Assembly: GCA_038380795.1 (NCBI GenBank)
Contig: CM076276.1
Span: forward strand, 14,336,001 to 14,400,000
Reading direction: 5' to 3'
DNA length: 64,000 nucleotides
Source: Pyrocephalus nanus
Lineage: Eukaryota > Chordata > Aves > Passeriformes > Tyrannidae
In this document: one piece after another, positions 1 through 12,848 of the stretch
Numbering within the stretch: position 1 is the stretch's first letter
How the letters are laid out: each line of letters opens with the position of its first letter
Made by a program: the position numbers and the translations under genes
The notes under the pieces: model-generated
The model's database searches: none
Seen by the model: the letters and a program-made list of their open reading frames with translations, nothing else
What the model was told of the DNA's origin: nothing

Positions 1-415
1 TGAGGGGAAGGGGGTGAGTGTTACAGCTTTGGTGACAGGCATTACCCACAGTGACACTGCAGTGAGCATCACACAGGGTTTAATTCATTGCAGGCAGTGG
101 GGCATTAACACAGAGAGGACAGCCCACTCCAGCACCATCAGGAGAGGGAGGGATGTGAGCATTCCTGAGGCAGCAGCGATCCCTGGGCTCTCAGAAGAGC
201 CTCTCAGAGCAGCTCTGCCCCCTTAATCTGCACTGCTCAGCAGAGGAGCCCAAACCTTGCAACTTCCTGCACACGTTGTTTTAGAACCTTTGAAACAAAC
301 CCAACACACAACAGGAAGGATGTGATTACTGGAAATGGGTGTGAATTATCCCACAGCCCAACCCCATCAATCCCCATGGCTTTCACCGTTTGCATCTCTG
401 AGACAAAACTTTCAC

Positions 416-436
416 ATCCCATCCCATCCCATCCCA
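416..436. repeat. (CATCC)n short tandem repeat
   Basis: Four to five contiguous catcc units beginning near 416. Intronic. Confidence 0.7.
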
Positions 437-519
437 AAGGTCCTGCTGGATCAGAGTTCTGGCCTGAACTGGTGCCCAGCTTCCCTGACACCCAGGTTAG
501 GTCCCAGTTTGGCTCCAGT

Positions 520-733
520 CACAGAATCACAGAATATCCTGAGCTGGAAGGGACCCACAGGGATCATCCTGGCCCCCCACAGAACCCCCAACAATCCCAC
601 CCTGTCTCTGAGAGGATCATCCAAACCCTCCTGGAGCTCTGGCAGCCTTGGGGCTGTGCCCACTGCCCTGGGGAGCCTGTTCAGTGCCAACCACCCTCTG
701 GGGGAAGAACTTTTTCCTGAGATCCAACCTTGC
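520..733 (-). mobile_element. CR1 LINE 3' fragment
   Basis: Starts with the reverse complement of the CR1 end (acagaatcacagaatatcct, then gagctggaagggacccacagg) and runs into the block ctctggcagccttggggctg..ccaaccaccctctgggggaag. The same block occurs at 22.85 kb and, inverted, at 32.1 kb. 5'-truncated; no open reading frame of its own. Confidence 0.85.
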
Positions 734-3694
734 CTTATTTAAACAAATCTCCATTAAAATCAACCAGCCAGGCCTTTACACTTCAGCCTGTGCAGGCAAG
801 GGAGGGAGGGAGGACACAGGGACAGTGCAAGTGTGGCAGGGGACACTGAACTGCCCACACTGCCCCTGGCTGTCTGGGGCAGAGGCAGAACATCCCTGCC
901 TTCAGCCCCAGCAATCAGGACATCTGTTTTTGAGAGAACACACAATAAATGGTCTGGAGCATCTTCTACCTCCTGGTGAGTGGTCACCCCTGGGATTGGA
1001 GCATATGGCTGCAGCAAGCCTGGTTAGTGCCAGCCTGATTCTTTAACTATTAAACCATCCCCTCAGGCTCTGCATCCTGCATTTTCTGTGTATATCATAC
1101 AAGGGAGAAGAATTTGATTTGGGGTTTCGAGAGTTTCAAACGAGGATATACAATTAGGAGAGGATTTGCTTCGGATCATGATAAATAACCCTGGGCTGGA
1201 GCACCTCAGAAAATCTCTGTTCTTCACTCGGCTGTGATGGCACAAAGCCTTCTGCAGGGCTGTTTTACATGCTTTCCCCAGAGCCCAAACTTGTTAACCT
1301 TCATTTCACTGCGTGTTTTCAGAGGAGTGACAGCTGCAGCCATAAATACAGCATTCAGATTTCATGTCAGAGTTAAAAAATCCAATATGTATGAAACCCT
1401 CTGCTATTACACACCGACTGGCAAGGAGGGGGGGAAAAAGGAGTGGGAGGAAACCCAGAGCATTAAATCATTTCTGAAATACAAAAGGGCTTCTGCGAGC
1501 TCGGGTAGGAAACATCCTCTCCACTGTTCACTGGGGCAGCTTTACCTGTCTGTTAATCTGAGCCTGCCTGTCCATCAACTCTCCCACAGCTTAAACTTAA
1601 GTCTCAGGAAGAGGGAGAATCTGTGCTTGGGAAAGGAAGGAGCTGAGGAACATCCTCAGCCATCAGACTCCCCCCACTGCAGGCAGGGAGTGACTCCTGC
1701 TGCTTTGGGGGGGGTCTGGATGTCCTGGGAGCCCAGTGGGAAGGAAGGGAGGTAAATAACAACATTCCAGCCTGGAAAGAGGGGACACAGCTAGGGAATG
1801 AAGAGCTGGGAAGAAGAGGAATGGGAATGCTCTTTTGGCTGTCTTGGAGAAGTGTTTTGGTGGGTTGTGCTGCCCTCAGGGGACGTGGGGAGCCATCCCC
1901 CCCATCACCTCTGGTGTTTCCAGAGGCATCCACAGCTCCTGACAGTCCTCAGCACACAAACTGGGATTTCTGGCACTGAATCCCCCTGCACTTCCACGCT
2001 CTGCAGTTCAGTCCCTTGTACTTTGGCACCACAGCAGAGGATTCCTGCCAGCCCTCCAACCTACCATCTCAGTAGTTCTGCTTTGAAGACATTCAAGATG
2101 CTGATCTCTTCTTTTGGCAGCTCCAGGAGACTGGAGCAGCTCAAGTGAGAGACCTTCTGCAGCACAGCCCCATCACACAGGCCACTGGCAAGGAGATAAT
2201 TGCCCAGCAACCCACGCTGCTCTGGCCTCCCTGGCTCAAACTCATTTCCACAAATGCACTCCCTGCACCGCTGACCCCGACAAACGAGGCTCACGGGGTG
2301 GATGTTCTGCCTCTGAACCCTTCAGGAATACAAGGCAAACTCTGATTCTCTCCAATATCCCACCCCCCCTCCCTGTGGTTTGATTTATTTCCTCTTATTG
2401 ATTGGATTTGGGGCAGCTTGGAGCTGTAAAATTCCTGCCTGCACTCCGGAGAGCTGAGAGCAAGTGGAACACAGAGCCAGGGCTTTATTCCACTGCTCCC
2501 ATCCCTGAGCTCCAGGTAGAGCTCCCAGGAGCAGCCAGCAAACTCTGGCTTCACAAAGCCCCTCAATCCAAACAGACAAATCCATGTATAGTCATGCCCA
2601 GAGTCAGGGAAGTACAGGATCCATCTGTCTGCAGAGTCAATTCCCTTTGGACTATATAAAATAAACTGCTTTTCTTTCTGCTGTTTTCTCCCAGGGGCAC
2701 TAGAGTAAAAAAAGGTTTGGATTTGTCTGTGTGTGGGACAAGGACAGGGAGAGAGGAGGTATTAATCTGTACAGGGATCAGGCAGGAGAGAAAACTCCTG
2801 AGAAATCCCCCCATGGGAGGAAGAAGCCGAGGGAGCTCCTGCCCCATCCTCCTCAGTGGCAGAGTCCCTGCTCTCACAAGCTTTACCACTGATGCTCCAA
2901 GGCCTGTGAACAGTGTTTTTTCCCAAATTGGGACTCAGGCTGTCTTTAGGGCTGTAAACCAGACAGAGCAAACAAAAATAGAGCTTTAAAAGAATGCATG
3001 AAGGAATGCCAAACCTCCCTCATTCTCCAGCAAGAGTCTCGCTCCTTTCAGATGCAGTTTTCTCCCCCTACTACACCTCTCAAAACCACTTATGAAAAAA
3101 GCAGCCCCATCTGGTAACAAAAGACCCAGGAGGAGCTTTTTCAAGGAGGCATTTAAAGCTTCATTCATAACTGTGGAAAATCTCAGTGTGCTGGGTGGAG
3201 AGTCCTGGTTCAAACCCGAGGGAAATTCGTGGCTGGGGTTGAGGGCAGCAGTGAAGGTACCTGGTTAGTTCTGTGCAGGGTGGTTCTCCCTGCAGGAAGG
3301 TGAGAATTTGCTACTCATGAGCATTTCATGTACTGCCAAGTACAACCCCTCTTTCTGCCCAGGTGTGGCACGGCTGGTTTTCTTTTTTTACGCCTTCCTA
3401 ACATCTTCTCAGTTAAATCCACATTTTAAGCCTTTCTGTGTTCTCCAGGTCTGCAGAGGGAGCAACCATGCACAGGCAATGGCTGGAAATGCACAGAAGT
3501 ATTAAATTAAACACGACCATTTCCTTTGTTTCCTCACAGCTGGGAACCACAGGCACCACCAGTCCATGGCACAGCACCAGCAGGTACCGCCCTCCCCATC
3601 TGCAACCCCCTTTGTGTCCACTCCTGCTGCATTTGGGTTGAATTTGGGCTCTAAACTCAGTTCCAGAGTCTCCCTGCAGCTTTCAGGCACATTA

Positions 3695-3912
3695 AGAAAA
3701 AAATCCTTGCCTGGGAGGGTGGGGAGGCCCTGGCACAGGTTGGGCAGAGAAGCTGTGGCTGCCCCTGGATCCCTGGAAGTGTCCAAGGCCAGGTTGGACA
3801 GGGCTTGGAGCACCCTGGGCTGGTGGAAGGTATCCTTGCCCATGGCAGGGGGTGGGACTGGATGAGCTTTAAGGTCCCTTCCAACCCAAACCATTCCAGG
3901 ATTCTGTGCTAT
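3695..3912 (+). mobile_element. CR1 LINE 3' fragment
   Basis: Sense-oriented CR1 end: ggccctggcacaggttg, ctggaagtgtccaaggccag, gcccatggcaggggg, ending ccttccaacccaaaccattc and caggattctgtg. 5'-truncated to about 220 bp. Confidence 0.88.
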
Positions 3913-6900
3913 GAATGGTCCAGCAGGGGTGCAGTGCTCTCTTCCCATTCCCCCCCTCCTTCCAAGAGGCAGCTGGGAGGATGGGAAGCTGCTGCCTCAT
4001 GCTTGGGCTGCTCAGAAGGACCTGGCTGGGGCTCTGCACGTTGCCTGAGGGCTCAGTGTTGTCTCAGGAGCTGCTGGTTGCAGCTGCCACGAGCCACACA
4101 CTCCAGCTCCACCCTTGAACTCGCATCTTGTCATCGCTCAGACAAGGGACTCGCTTTGGAGCACCTGATCAAAGCCCAGCCCCGCTCACAAACCCACTCC
4201 CAGATGAAAAGAACCGAGCTGGCAGCCAGCAGGAAGGCACAGACCCAACACACACCACCACTCTCTGTTTGGGGAAAGCCACTTTCCTCCTGACAGGGTC
4301 CCTCTGCCCAGCTGTGCCAAACCTCCCTGTCCTGGAGCGCGTCAGAGCCGCTGTCACACAGGATTGGACCTGGCCGCCCGTGGCTCTGATTTACACACAT
4401 TCCCCACGAAATGCAGCTGGCAAGTGCGCTCTGCTTTCATTCTCGGGGCTGTACTACACTTGGTTTATTTTACCTGCCAGCTGAAATGCAAACAGTCTGG
4501 CTGCCTTCTCCCCATCCCGGCCCGCTGCCGTCACGTGGGGCTCGCAGGGCCTGGGGATCTGAAGCTCAGTTGAATCACTGCATGACCCAGAGGGGAGAGA
4601 CACATCTGGTGGGTCCTGCCCCTGGTGCTGAGCACATCTCCACTTTCCACACAGCAGCCTGTGCTGGGAAGGGCCGTTCCTGTCACCTGCTCGCAGCGAG
4701 GGATGTGATTTACGTGGCCGATCCCTCACCACGGAGAACAACTAATGGCACAAGTGAGGGGAAGGAACTGGGGGGAAAACGTGCCCACAATTCCACAGGG
4801 AATATGGGAATTACTCCCCAGGCTGATGAGCACATCCATAGGAACCAGCTCAGACTGCAAACCCCCCCTGTTGTTCCGCTCTCCCCCGACTGCTCAGCGT
4901 GTCAGCACTCCCTGAGTTATTACCCTCACTTTCTGCTCTGCAGAGGTGCTGTTCCTGTCTGCTCAGAGGCACAGGAATGAAAGGATCTCATATGCCTTCC
5001 CTTATATAGTAAAAAAAAATATACCAAGAACATACAATCCAACAGAGGGAAAACAGAGCAGAGGAGGAGTCACTTAAATGAGAAGAGAGAGTAAGACAGA
5101 GAGGAGGCTCCATGGACACCCCCCGTGGCAGGTTCCATACCCTTTGCCATGACAGCTCAGATCCAGCAGTGATTTAACCCCATGCCAGGGTTAAATCTGC
5201 TCTCCCACCCTGCTTTTACCTGAGAATATTTGCCACCAGTTCACACCACCTTGCCTCTGATCCTCGATTCCCTCTACTGTGGGAATGGCACCTTGCCAGG
5301 TATAAATGCTGCTGGATCTGAGCAGCTTTGCAGCCTGGACTGTGCAGGGGGATCCCCAAACTGTTCCTGACCTGACAAGAGGGTCTGTCTGAAGGAAAAA
5401 GGGGCCTGGATGAAGGTGATCTGGAGAGCAATAAAAACATGGAATAACCTTGGGGCACAAAACATGGAAAACGCTCCTTTCTTCCCCAAGGTCATCAGAG
5501 ACAAAGCCCTTCTCTTCCCTCCCAAGAGGTGGAGGCAGAATTCAGGTTATCACAAGTTGTTGGTTGAAAAAGCCCAATTTCCATCACGGTGTGAGCTCTC
5601 CACTGACCAAACCAAGGCTTGGGAAGGCCCACTCTGGGACCCCAGAGAGGGAGCAGGGAAGGGACAGCTTGGGATGCACCAGACACACCACAAACACATA
5701 AACCAAAGGACTACTAAGGGCAGAATAAATCTCCCATCATTTGTGCAATAAGCACAAACACCTTGGGTGGGTTTTCTGATCCCAGGCTGGACTGGGGGGA
5801 ATCTGTTTTCTTCCAGTCCAGCCAGGGTGTGAGTTCTTGAAACTGGATCCTGCAGAAACGTGGAAGAGTGAACAAGTTTTGCCAGCTGAAAGTGAGAATC
5901 TCAGAGCAGGATAGTATTTTATTGACTCACAACTCAAAAGGAATTTAAGCAATTTGCTTCAAACACCGCTGCAAGATTCTCCTCTGCTTTCTGAGTAAGT
6001 GCTGAGCTTCCCATGCCAAACCAATATTTCAAGGCAGAACTGACAAATGCTGAAGCAGGGACGTCACTGGAGGAGTGAGTTGCTACCCTAAATCACACAG
6101 AATTACTTTTACTCCGGAATGATAAAATGTGCTGCTCAAAACCCAGCACTTGTCTCACTCTGACAAGCCACGGACCACTGGGTGCCCCTCAAGGTCAGCC
6201 CCAACCTGCTCCAAAAGCAGCTGCTCCGAACGAAACAAGCCGTGGATGAGGGATCAGAAAAGCAATTAAAAGCTCTTTGAACGGCAATAGCTCGGAACAA
6301 ATAGTAATTTGTACTTCTCTTCTGAGAAGCGAATATAAAGTAGCATTTCTAGTGCCATTTGATGTAAATTGAGCCTTTTATGCGGAATCATTACAAGTAT
6401 CAACAGCTACTTCAGCAAATTCCTCTGGGAAGCCAAGTGGGGGGCTCTTCTTAACAGTTTAAACCAGAGGTGCTGCTGGATGATTTCAGAGCTCCAAAGG
6501 GGTGACACCAGCATTTCTGCTGGACAAATGAAGGGCTCTGTCCTTGTACTGGATAACCATGGAGCTGGGAATCAAGGAAACCTAAGAAGCAATTATTTAC
6601 TCAGAGCAGTCAGTGAAGCTGCGTCTGGGACAAAAAGGAGTCACCTTTGAGAGGCTGGAAACGTCCTGGAACAGGCCATGCACCTTTGGCAGGTATCCCA
6701 TCCCCCTGTCCCAAAGGCATGGCAGAGGGGATGCCTCTGGAGTGCACTATTCCTCCTGGGTTGCTGCAGTGCCGTGGCACGTTCTCAGACACTCTGGAGA
6801 ACTGTCAGCTGCAATGAATGCACAACAAAATCACCCAGTGTACTGAAATTGCCTGGAAGATTAATGCAAGGATTGCCTTCTGCTTTGTACTTGGCTTCCC

Positions 6901-7387
6901 TCAGCTGTGTGAGGGCTTAAAATAAATAAATAAAGCGCAGAAGGAAAAAAAAAAAAAACAAACAACAAACTAGGAATTCCAAACCAGGCAATTAACCTTT
7001 GGAATCCAAGTTGTGCTGCTGTTAATTAAGAGCATCCTGTAAGCTCCTAATTCCCAGCTGTGTCTGAGGTGCAGTTGGAGCAGGAGCTGCCTGTGAACCC
7101 CACGGATGAGCTGGGCAGGATCTGACCGCTGCTAATGCCTGGAATCCCAAAGAAACTCGCTTCCCATCAGCAGCTGCCTCCTGCTACCCGGATCTCCTGC
7201 CACAAACGGGATGTGCTGCCAGCAAATCTTTATCCTGCCTCGTGAGAAGAGCAGGATCACTGAAGGACAGCTCTGTAAGGCACCTCCAGCATCTCCTCAT
7301 CTTCCTGAGAGTCAGCTGCTACAGCCACTGGGTGTCCATGGCCATGGGACAGGATCCTGGGCCTCACAGGGAATTCCAGGGTTTGAA

Positions 7388-7650
7388 ACAATGGGTTTAA
7401 ACTGACAGAGGGCAGGGTTAGATTAGATGTTAGGAAGGAATACTTCCCTAGGGGGGTGGGCAGGCCCTGGCACAGGTTGCCCAGAGAAGCTGTGGCTGCC
7501 CCTGGATCCCTGGAAGTGTCCAAGGCCAGGTTGGAAGGGGCTTGGAGCAATCTGGGATAGCGGGAGGTGTCCCTGCCCATGGTAGGGGATGGAATAAGAT
7601 GAGTCTTAAGGTCCTTTCCCATCCAAACCATTCCATGATTCCATAATTCT
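7388..7650 (+). mobile_element. CR1 LINE 3' fragment
   Basis: Sense CR1 end including the upstream part (actgacagagggcaggg, tagattagatgttaggaagg) and the full 3' block, ending ccattccatgattccataattct, the degenerate terminal octamer repeat of CR1. Confidence 0.9.
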
Positions 7651-8409
7651 ACATGGACTACACGCATAAATGGGGTGGTGCCAACCACATTAGCCAAGAG
7701 CAGCCAGGGTAGCTGTGTGAGCAGAGTTCTCACATTCCCATAAAAACACATATGGAAGCCTCAAGGAGATTTGGATGTGGACAGGGCTCTCATTCACCTG
7801 GAGATCACCTTCCTGTCCTGCCCAGGGGTGCTCCCAGAGCTCTGCTACAGCACCCACATCCCCCTGCCCTGTGGTCACAGTAAGGGCCAGAAGCCCACCA
7901 GGTTTTGCCTCCAGCCTAGCACCCTCCAACCTCGATTCCCTCACCCAGAGCACATGGACAGTGATGCTCCACTGCCTCAAGAGGGCTCCGTGAGACTTCT
8001 CTGCAGAGCACTGCCGTGTCCCAGGATGAAAGGCGAGATAACACGGGACCAGCACTGCTCTATCTTCCTCACCATATGTCGTTCAGAACCCCCCACCCCT
8101 CCCACACACACAGGATTGATGCCTTGGCTCTGAACAGGGCTCAAATCAAAATGTCTGGGCTGTGCCCATCTATTTGCAAAGCCACTGATGACTAGGAAGG
8201 TCTGACAAGCCCGAAAAAGAAAAGCAGGATGCCACTAATAATTTTTTTATAGAAGGGATTTGGCATTTCCTTGCAGGCAGTGAGGTTTGGGGAAGGCTCT
8301 TTGGTGGTTTGTTTGCAGCCCAGTTTGATACAATCAGTCACTGGCTGAAAGTAAATGGCCAAAGTCAAGACCAGGGAAGCTGCTTGAGCTGTTTCACCCA
8401 GAACAAATG

Positions 8410-8604
8410 GTGGGGAGTGCTGGTGGGACAGTTTGCCCAGAGAAATTGTGGATGCTCCTCCTCTGGAAGTGTCCAAGGCCAAGTTGGACAGGACTTGGAG
8501 CAACCTGGGCTGGTGGAAGGTGTCCCTGCCCATGGCAGGGGGGTGGAACTGGATGAGCTTTAAGGTCCCTTCCAACCCAAACCATTCCAGGATTCCATGA
8601 TTCT
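8410..8604 (+). mobile_element. CR1 LINE 3' fragment
   Basis: Sense CR1 3' end: gtttgcccagagaaattgtg through cttccaacccaaaccattcc and gattccatgattctg. 5'-truncated to about 195 bp. Confidence 0.88.
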
Positions 8605-10570
8605 GTTTGGCAGGGATTCAGGGCCCAGGAGACCCATTCCCATGGTGTTATCAGCAGGCACAGAGCACCAACTCCCCAGTGGGAGCCCCTGAACGCTTCT
8701 CTCGGGGTAACACTGAGCAGCTTGGCAGGAGTGAGGAAGACAGAACAGCAACAGAGCGTTCCTAAATCCTTCTGCCTGGGGGAATGACCTCCAGGTTCAC
8801 CCCTGGGAGGATGGAGAAGGAGATATGGCAACACCCACACCTGGTTACAGCCTGGGGAAGGCTCACACCTCGCCTTGCAGGACCTGCTCCGAGCAGAGGG
8901 ACCGGGCAGCCACTGGGGAACCAGAAAGCTGTGATCAAACTGTTTTTCCTGGCAATGCTCATGGCTTACCCAAACAGAGCTGTTCTCACCTCCCCTCCAT
9001 CCCCACACCACGCTGTGGGGCTGGGACACTTCCCCACAAAGCAGCCCCCGGCCTGAGCCTGGCAATTCTCACACAAGGTGGAGGCTGAGGGTTCCCAAAT
9101 CACCCCCTACTTTGCCACAGGAGCCCTGGATTTTCCTGCCAAACAGTCTGGGAGCCCAGAGCTGTTTCCTATTGCTTTTGGGCAGTGCCTGATCCTCTGG
9201 GACACCGCTGATAGGGTGAGTTTGGGTGAGGTGTCACCACGCCGGGCTCCTTATCCCACGGTGTCCCAGGGACGCTTTGTGGGCAGGCACGTGGGGGAAC
9301 TTTTACAGGTGTCACTTCAAAATTCCTCCCTTTTTATTGGGCCCACGCTGGGCAGGAGCCAAAAGCTTCAGAGCCTTTATTGCCATTGGCTTTGGGAAGG
9401 TTTAAAGCAAACCTTTTACGAGGTAAAACCCAACACAAACCTGCCGGCTGCAGCTTTCCTGGGCGAGCAGCAAGGATGTGATTATCACAATTTACCCTCA
9501 GCCAAGCGACTGTGGACAGAATCCATGTGATCCCTGGGTTTTCTCCCTGCTTCCTGCCTCAGGTTTTCCCCCAGCTCCCATCATAGCCATATCCAAGGAC
9601 TGACAAAGCTGTATCCACCTGACAGAAGGGTATCCATGCAGAAATGCAGCTGCCAAGAGGAATGAATGGTCTATTCAGGAGCCATTGACAAGGTGTACTT
9701 CCCAATTTTGAAACTTGTTGTGGAACAGCTAAGCAGACGGGAAGCTGACAGCGACAGCTCTATCCCTGTTGGGTTTGGACACTCTCTGCTGGAACTCTGA
9801 GCCAATTTCTTGTTGCACACCTGAGGTTTGGGGGGTTTTAGCTGAGCACTTGCTTTTCTGAAAGAAAATACGTCTCAGCTCAAAATATGGGGGGGTTTTA
9901 AAGCACAGGAGTGGAGAGAAAATCAAGTAGCAGCACTCTAGGGACCCATTTGTCATGGTCCTGAGCAGGACTTAATCCTGGGAAACGATGGGAAAGATAA
10001 TGCAGAGCCTCTTGTCCTCCCTTTGGATGTATTATGCTGCTCAGCCTGCTTTTCCTCCTCACTCCTGAACAGAGACACCATGGAAGGAGGAGAAACAGCT
10101 TTATAAATAACTTTGACCTGTTCCTGATCCTGCAGTGAAGATTCTGGGGGAGCACTGGAGGAGCCTCTGACTATCCCCCTCATAGAAGATCAGTCCAAGG
10201 ATGTCCTGACCTCACTGGGATGCGCTTCCTGCACCTGATACAGAGGTGGCTCAAGAAATTCCAGAGAAAACAGCTGAAAAAAACCATTTTTTTCTGCAAG
10301 AAAGAAAAGCCCAGAAGAATGCAACTTTCCCAGAGCGACCAACTGGAGATGCTCAGATGACTCACCTCCCTTCTGCCACTGCACAGCCCCTCCAGCCTCC
10401 ACCAGCCAACAAGGACAAGCTGTCCTCACTGCCAGCACCACTCTCTGCCATCACCATGTTCAGATTAACACTGGCAAGAGCAGCACTATTTCTCAGCAAC
10501 CACTTAAAAGGAAGACCTACTTGCACCCTACGAGATCAAATTAAAGGTTTTGGAGCCCTCAGGGAGAAAC

Positions 10571-10590
10571 TTTTTGTTGTTGTTGTTGTT
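10571..10590. repeat. (TTG)n microsatellite
   Basis: Six or more ttg triplets in a row. Intronic, adjacent to no gene feature. Confidence 0.7.
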
Positions 10591-11034
10591 GTTCTTCACT
10601 GTTTTAGCACTCCCTGATAGTTCAAGTCTTTATTTAAAGGTCCAGCATCAAAGAAGTTTCTGTGTGGGTTGCCTGCACTACAAGGTCCACTGTGCACCAC
10701 CACCATCGGTCCAACGGGATATTTCCACCAGAAAAATTCATGTTTATATGAATAATTCAGAGCCAACAAGCAGCCAGGCTGTGAGCAGGCACGGCCAACA
10801 CACACATTTAAGCTCTGCACACCTCAGAGCTGAACTCCCCACCCTTCACTCTGCCAGCCCCCCTTCTGAGCGTTCCACACACCGAGGATGCCTCTGCTCA
10901 ACACGCACACACAGGATCAAGGTGTTTCCAAACGGCACAAAAATCACTTATTCCTCTTCTGATACGGCCCTGAGGGTCCCCCCATGTTGTAAAACCCCCA
11001 ACCCTCAGATCTGCCCACCCAGGGCCTCACTCAC

Positions 11035-11444
11035 CTGCTCGTGGTACTCGATGCCCATGCTCAGGGTGTTGATGAGGATGGCGATCATGATGCCCCGGTT
11101 GAAGTACTTGCTCTCCACGATCCTCTTCAGTTTGCTGCCAAAAGCCTTCCACAGCTGCACCACCTTGTTCCTCTCCTTGGGTTTTTTCTTCTTCCTCCTC
11201 CTCCTGCCCCTCTGCTGCTGGAGCTGGTCCCGGTGGTCCCCGTGCCGCAGGTCCTGCGTGAACTCGTAGACGCCGTTGCTGTCGGAGTCGCAGCTCTCGG
11301 AGTCGCTGAGGGCGAACTCGGGGTCGTCCAGGAGGCTGGCACAGAAGGGGCAGTCCTGGAGCTCACAGGTCAGGGTGGGGCCAGGGGGGCTGGGCATGGG
11401 GGTCGTGCTCAGCCCCGACAGCCGGCTGGGCGTGCGCCGCAGAC
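11035..11444 (-). CDS. CACNA1H: CACNA1H exon: distal I-II linker and domain II S1 start
   Basis: 410 bp exon. Two bases complete Gly, then come 136 codons from LRRTPSRLSGLSTTPMPSPP through LTCELQDCPFC, SDSESCDSDSNGVYEFTQD and a Lys/Arg block (RGRRRRKKKKPKERNK) to FNRGIMIAILINTLSMGIEY-HEQ. It encodes the distal I-II linker with its conserved CxxC pair and acidic VYEFTQD segment, then KLKRIVESKYFNRG and domain II S1. Ends in phase 0 at donor GTGAGT. The acceptor is ..CGCGTGTCCCTTGCAG. The next exon, expected to begin PEELTNALEIS, was not found in the 11 kb to the left, so the following intron runs off the window. Confidence 0.95.
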
Positions 11445-11525
11445 CTGCAAGGGACACGCGCGCCGTGAGGCACCGCACCGTGACACCCCGCTCCTGTCTG
11501 CCCTGCCACCTCCTCACATCAGTGC

Positions 11526-11938
11526 AATCAGGGAATCACTGAGGCTGGAAAAGACCTCCAAGGTCACTGAGTCCATCCAACCTTTGACTGAACAACACCA
11601 GCCCGTTTAAAGCATCTTGTGAAGTGACTCATGGTGGCTCTTGGAGGTGCTTTCTGAACACTCCCAGGAATGGTGACTCCACCGCTGCCCCAGGCAGCCC
11701 ATTCCAATGGTTAGCCACTCTTTTAGTGAAGAAATTGTCCCTAATATCCAGCCTGAACCTCCCCTGGCACAACTCCAGGCTGTTCCCTCTCCTCCTATCC
11801 CTTGTTCCCTGGGAGCAGAGCCCGACCCATCCCCAGCTCCCCCTTTCTATCAGGGAGTTGGAGAGATTAAAACCCTCTCCCCTGAGCCTCCTCTTCTCCA
11901 GGCTGAGCCCACCCAGCTGCTCCCCATAGGAATTATTC
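11526..11938 (-). mobile_element. CR1 LINE 3' fragment, different subfamily
   Basis: Antisense CR1: gggaatcactgaggctggaa, agacctccaaggtcactgag, ggtgactccaccgctgcccc, aggcagcccattccaatgg, gaagaaattgtccctaatat, ctcctcttctccaggctgag. This is a CR1 variant distinct from the 'gtgtccaaggccaggttgg' type common elsewhere in the window. About 410 bp remain; it ends only about 80 bp from the coding exon at 11444. Confidence 0.88.
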
Positions 11939-12737
11939 TCCACACCCTAAAAAAAGCCTTCCAGCCAGCCATCTTACTGAGCAGCTCTGGTTTTGCCTCA
12001 TTTCCCCCTGATTTCCCTTCTCCCAGCCCCGACACTCACCCTCTACCCCCTGCAGAACATGGCACCCCTTCAGTGCCCCGAGCTGAGGAAAGACTGATGG
12101 ACACACCTCTCCCTTTCAATTATTCCTGATTACCTCTGCCCGGGCTCACATCATCAGTGACATCTGAGAGCTTACCAAGCTGTTACACCCAATTTAGCCA
12201 GTGCTTCCATTTAGCTCCTAACGAGGAGGGAGAGGGAGGAACGGACCAAAGGTGGCTCCAGACCACGGATCACAGCTCGGGGAGTCACATAATCCCCTCA
12301 GTCTCCTTCATCCCTCCTTCAGCCTTTAATAAAGCTCAGGTGAATTCTTTGCTGGAGGTCCAGGGTGTTATAAAAATCAAACACGTTGCCACATGTTCTG
12401 TAGTGTGAGGAGAAATCCTGACTGCCCTCGTGGAGCCAGGGAATGGAAAGGACAGGGACGAGTGTAACAAGGATGATTTTGGGGAAATGGGAGCCAGATT
12501 TTATTTCCTCATATTTAACATATAACAAATCCTTAGTTTCCTCTTATTTAGGAAGCAAATTCTTAGTTTCCTTATGTTTTGGAACCAGATATTAATGGCA
12601 GGGGGGAAAAAAAACCCAACATGAACACAATACCAGAAGCATGGGATCCTTCCTACAAAAAACCATTTAAGCACCCAGTGAAAGTTTTCCTTGAGATTCA
12701 GGGAAATAAGTAATAAATTCAGGCAGTTTTCCCCTGT

Positions 12738-12848
12738 CATAGGATCACTGAGGCTTGAAAAGAGCTCCATGACCATCGAGCCCAACCATTAACCCAGCAC
12801 CATGTTCGCCACTAAACCATCTCCCTAAGTGCCACATCCACGTGCTCC
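12738..12848 (-). mobile_element. CR1 LINE short 3' fragment
   Basis: cataggatcactgaggcttg, gaccatcgagcccaaccatt and ctaagtgccacatccacgtg are the reverse complement of a CR1 3' terminus. About 110 bp survive. Confidence 0.75.

Larger units (their letters stand above)
1..11034 (-). other. CACNA1H: CACNA1H intron after domain II S1 exon (continues off left edge)
   Basis: No supported coding sequence. It contains four CR1 3' fragments (520-733, 3695-3912, 7388-7650, 8410-8604), a short CATCC array near 416-436, a (TTG)n run at 10571-10590 and an A-rich tract at 6943-6962. The stretch 6230-6440 is AT-rich and free of recognisable repeats. Every open frame here is short and none resembles the expected domain II sequence. 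Confidence 0.8.

Noticed and set aside
11041..11610. 189-codon plus-strand open frame
   Set aside because: Antisense of the 11035-11444 coding exon; stops are absent because of its composition.
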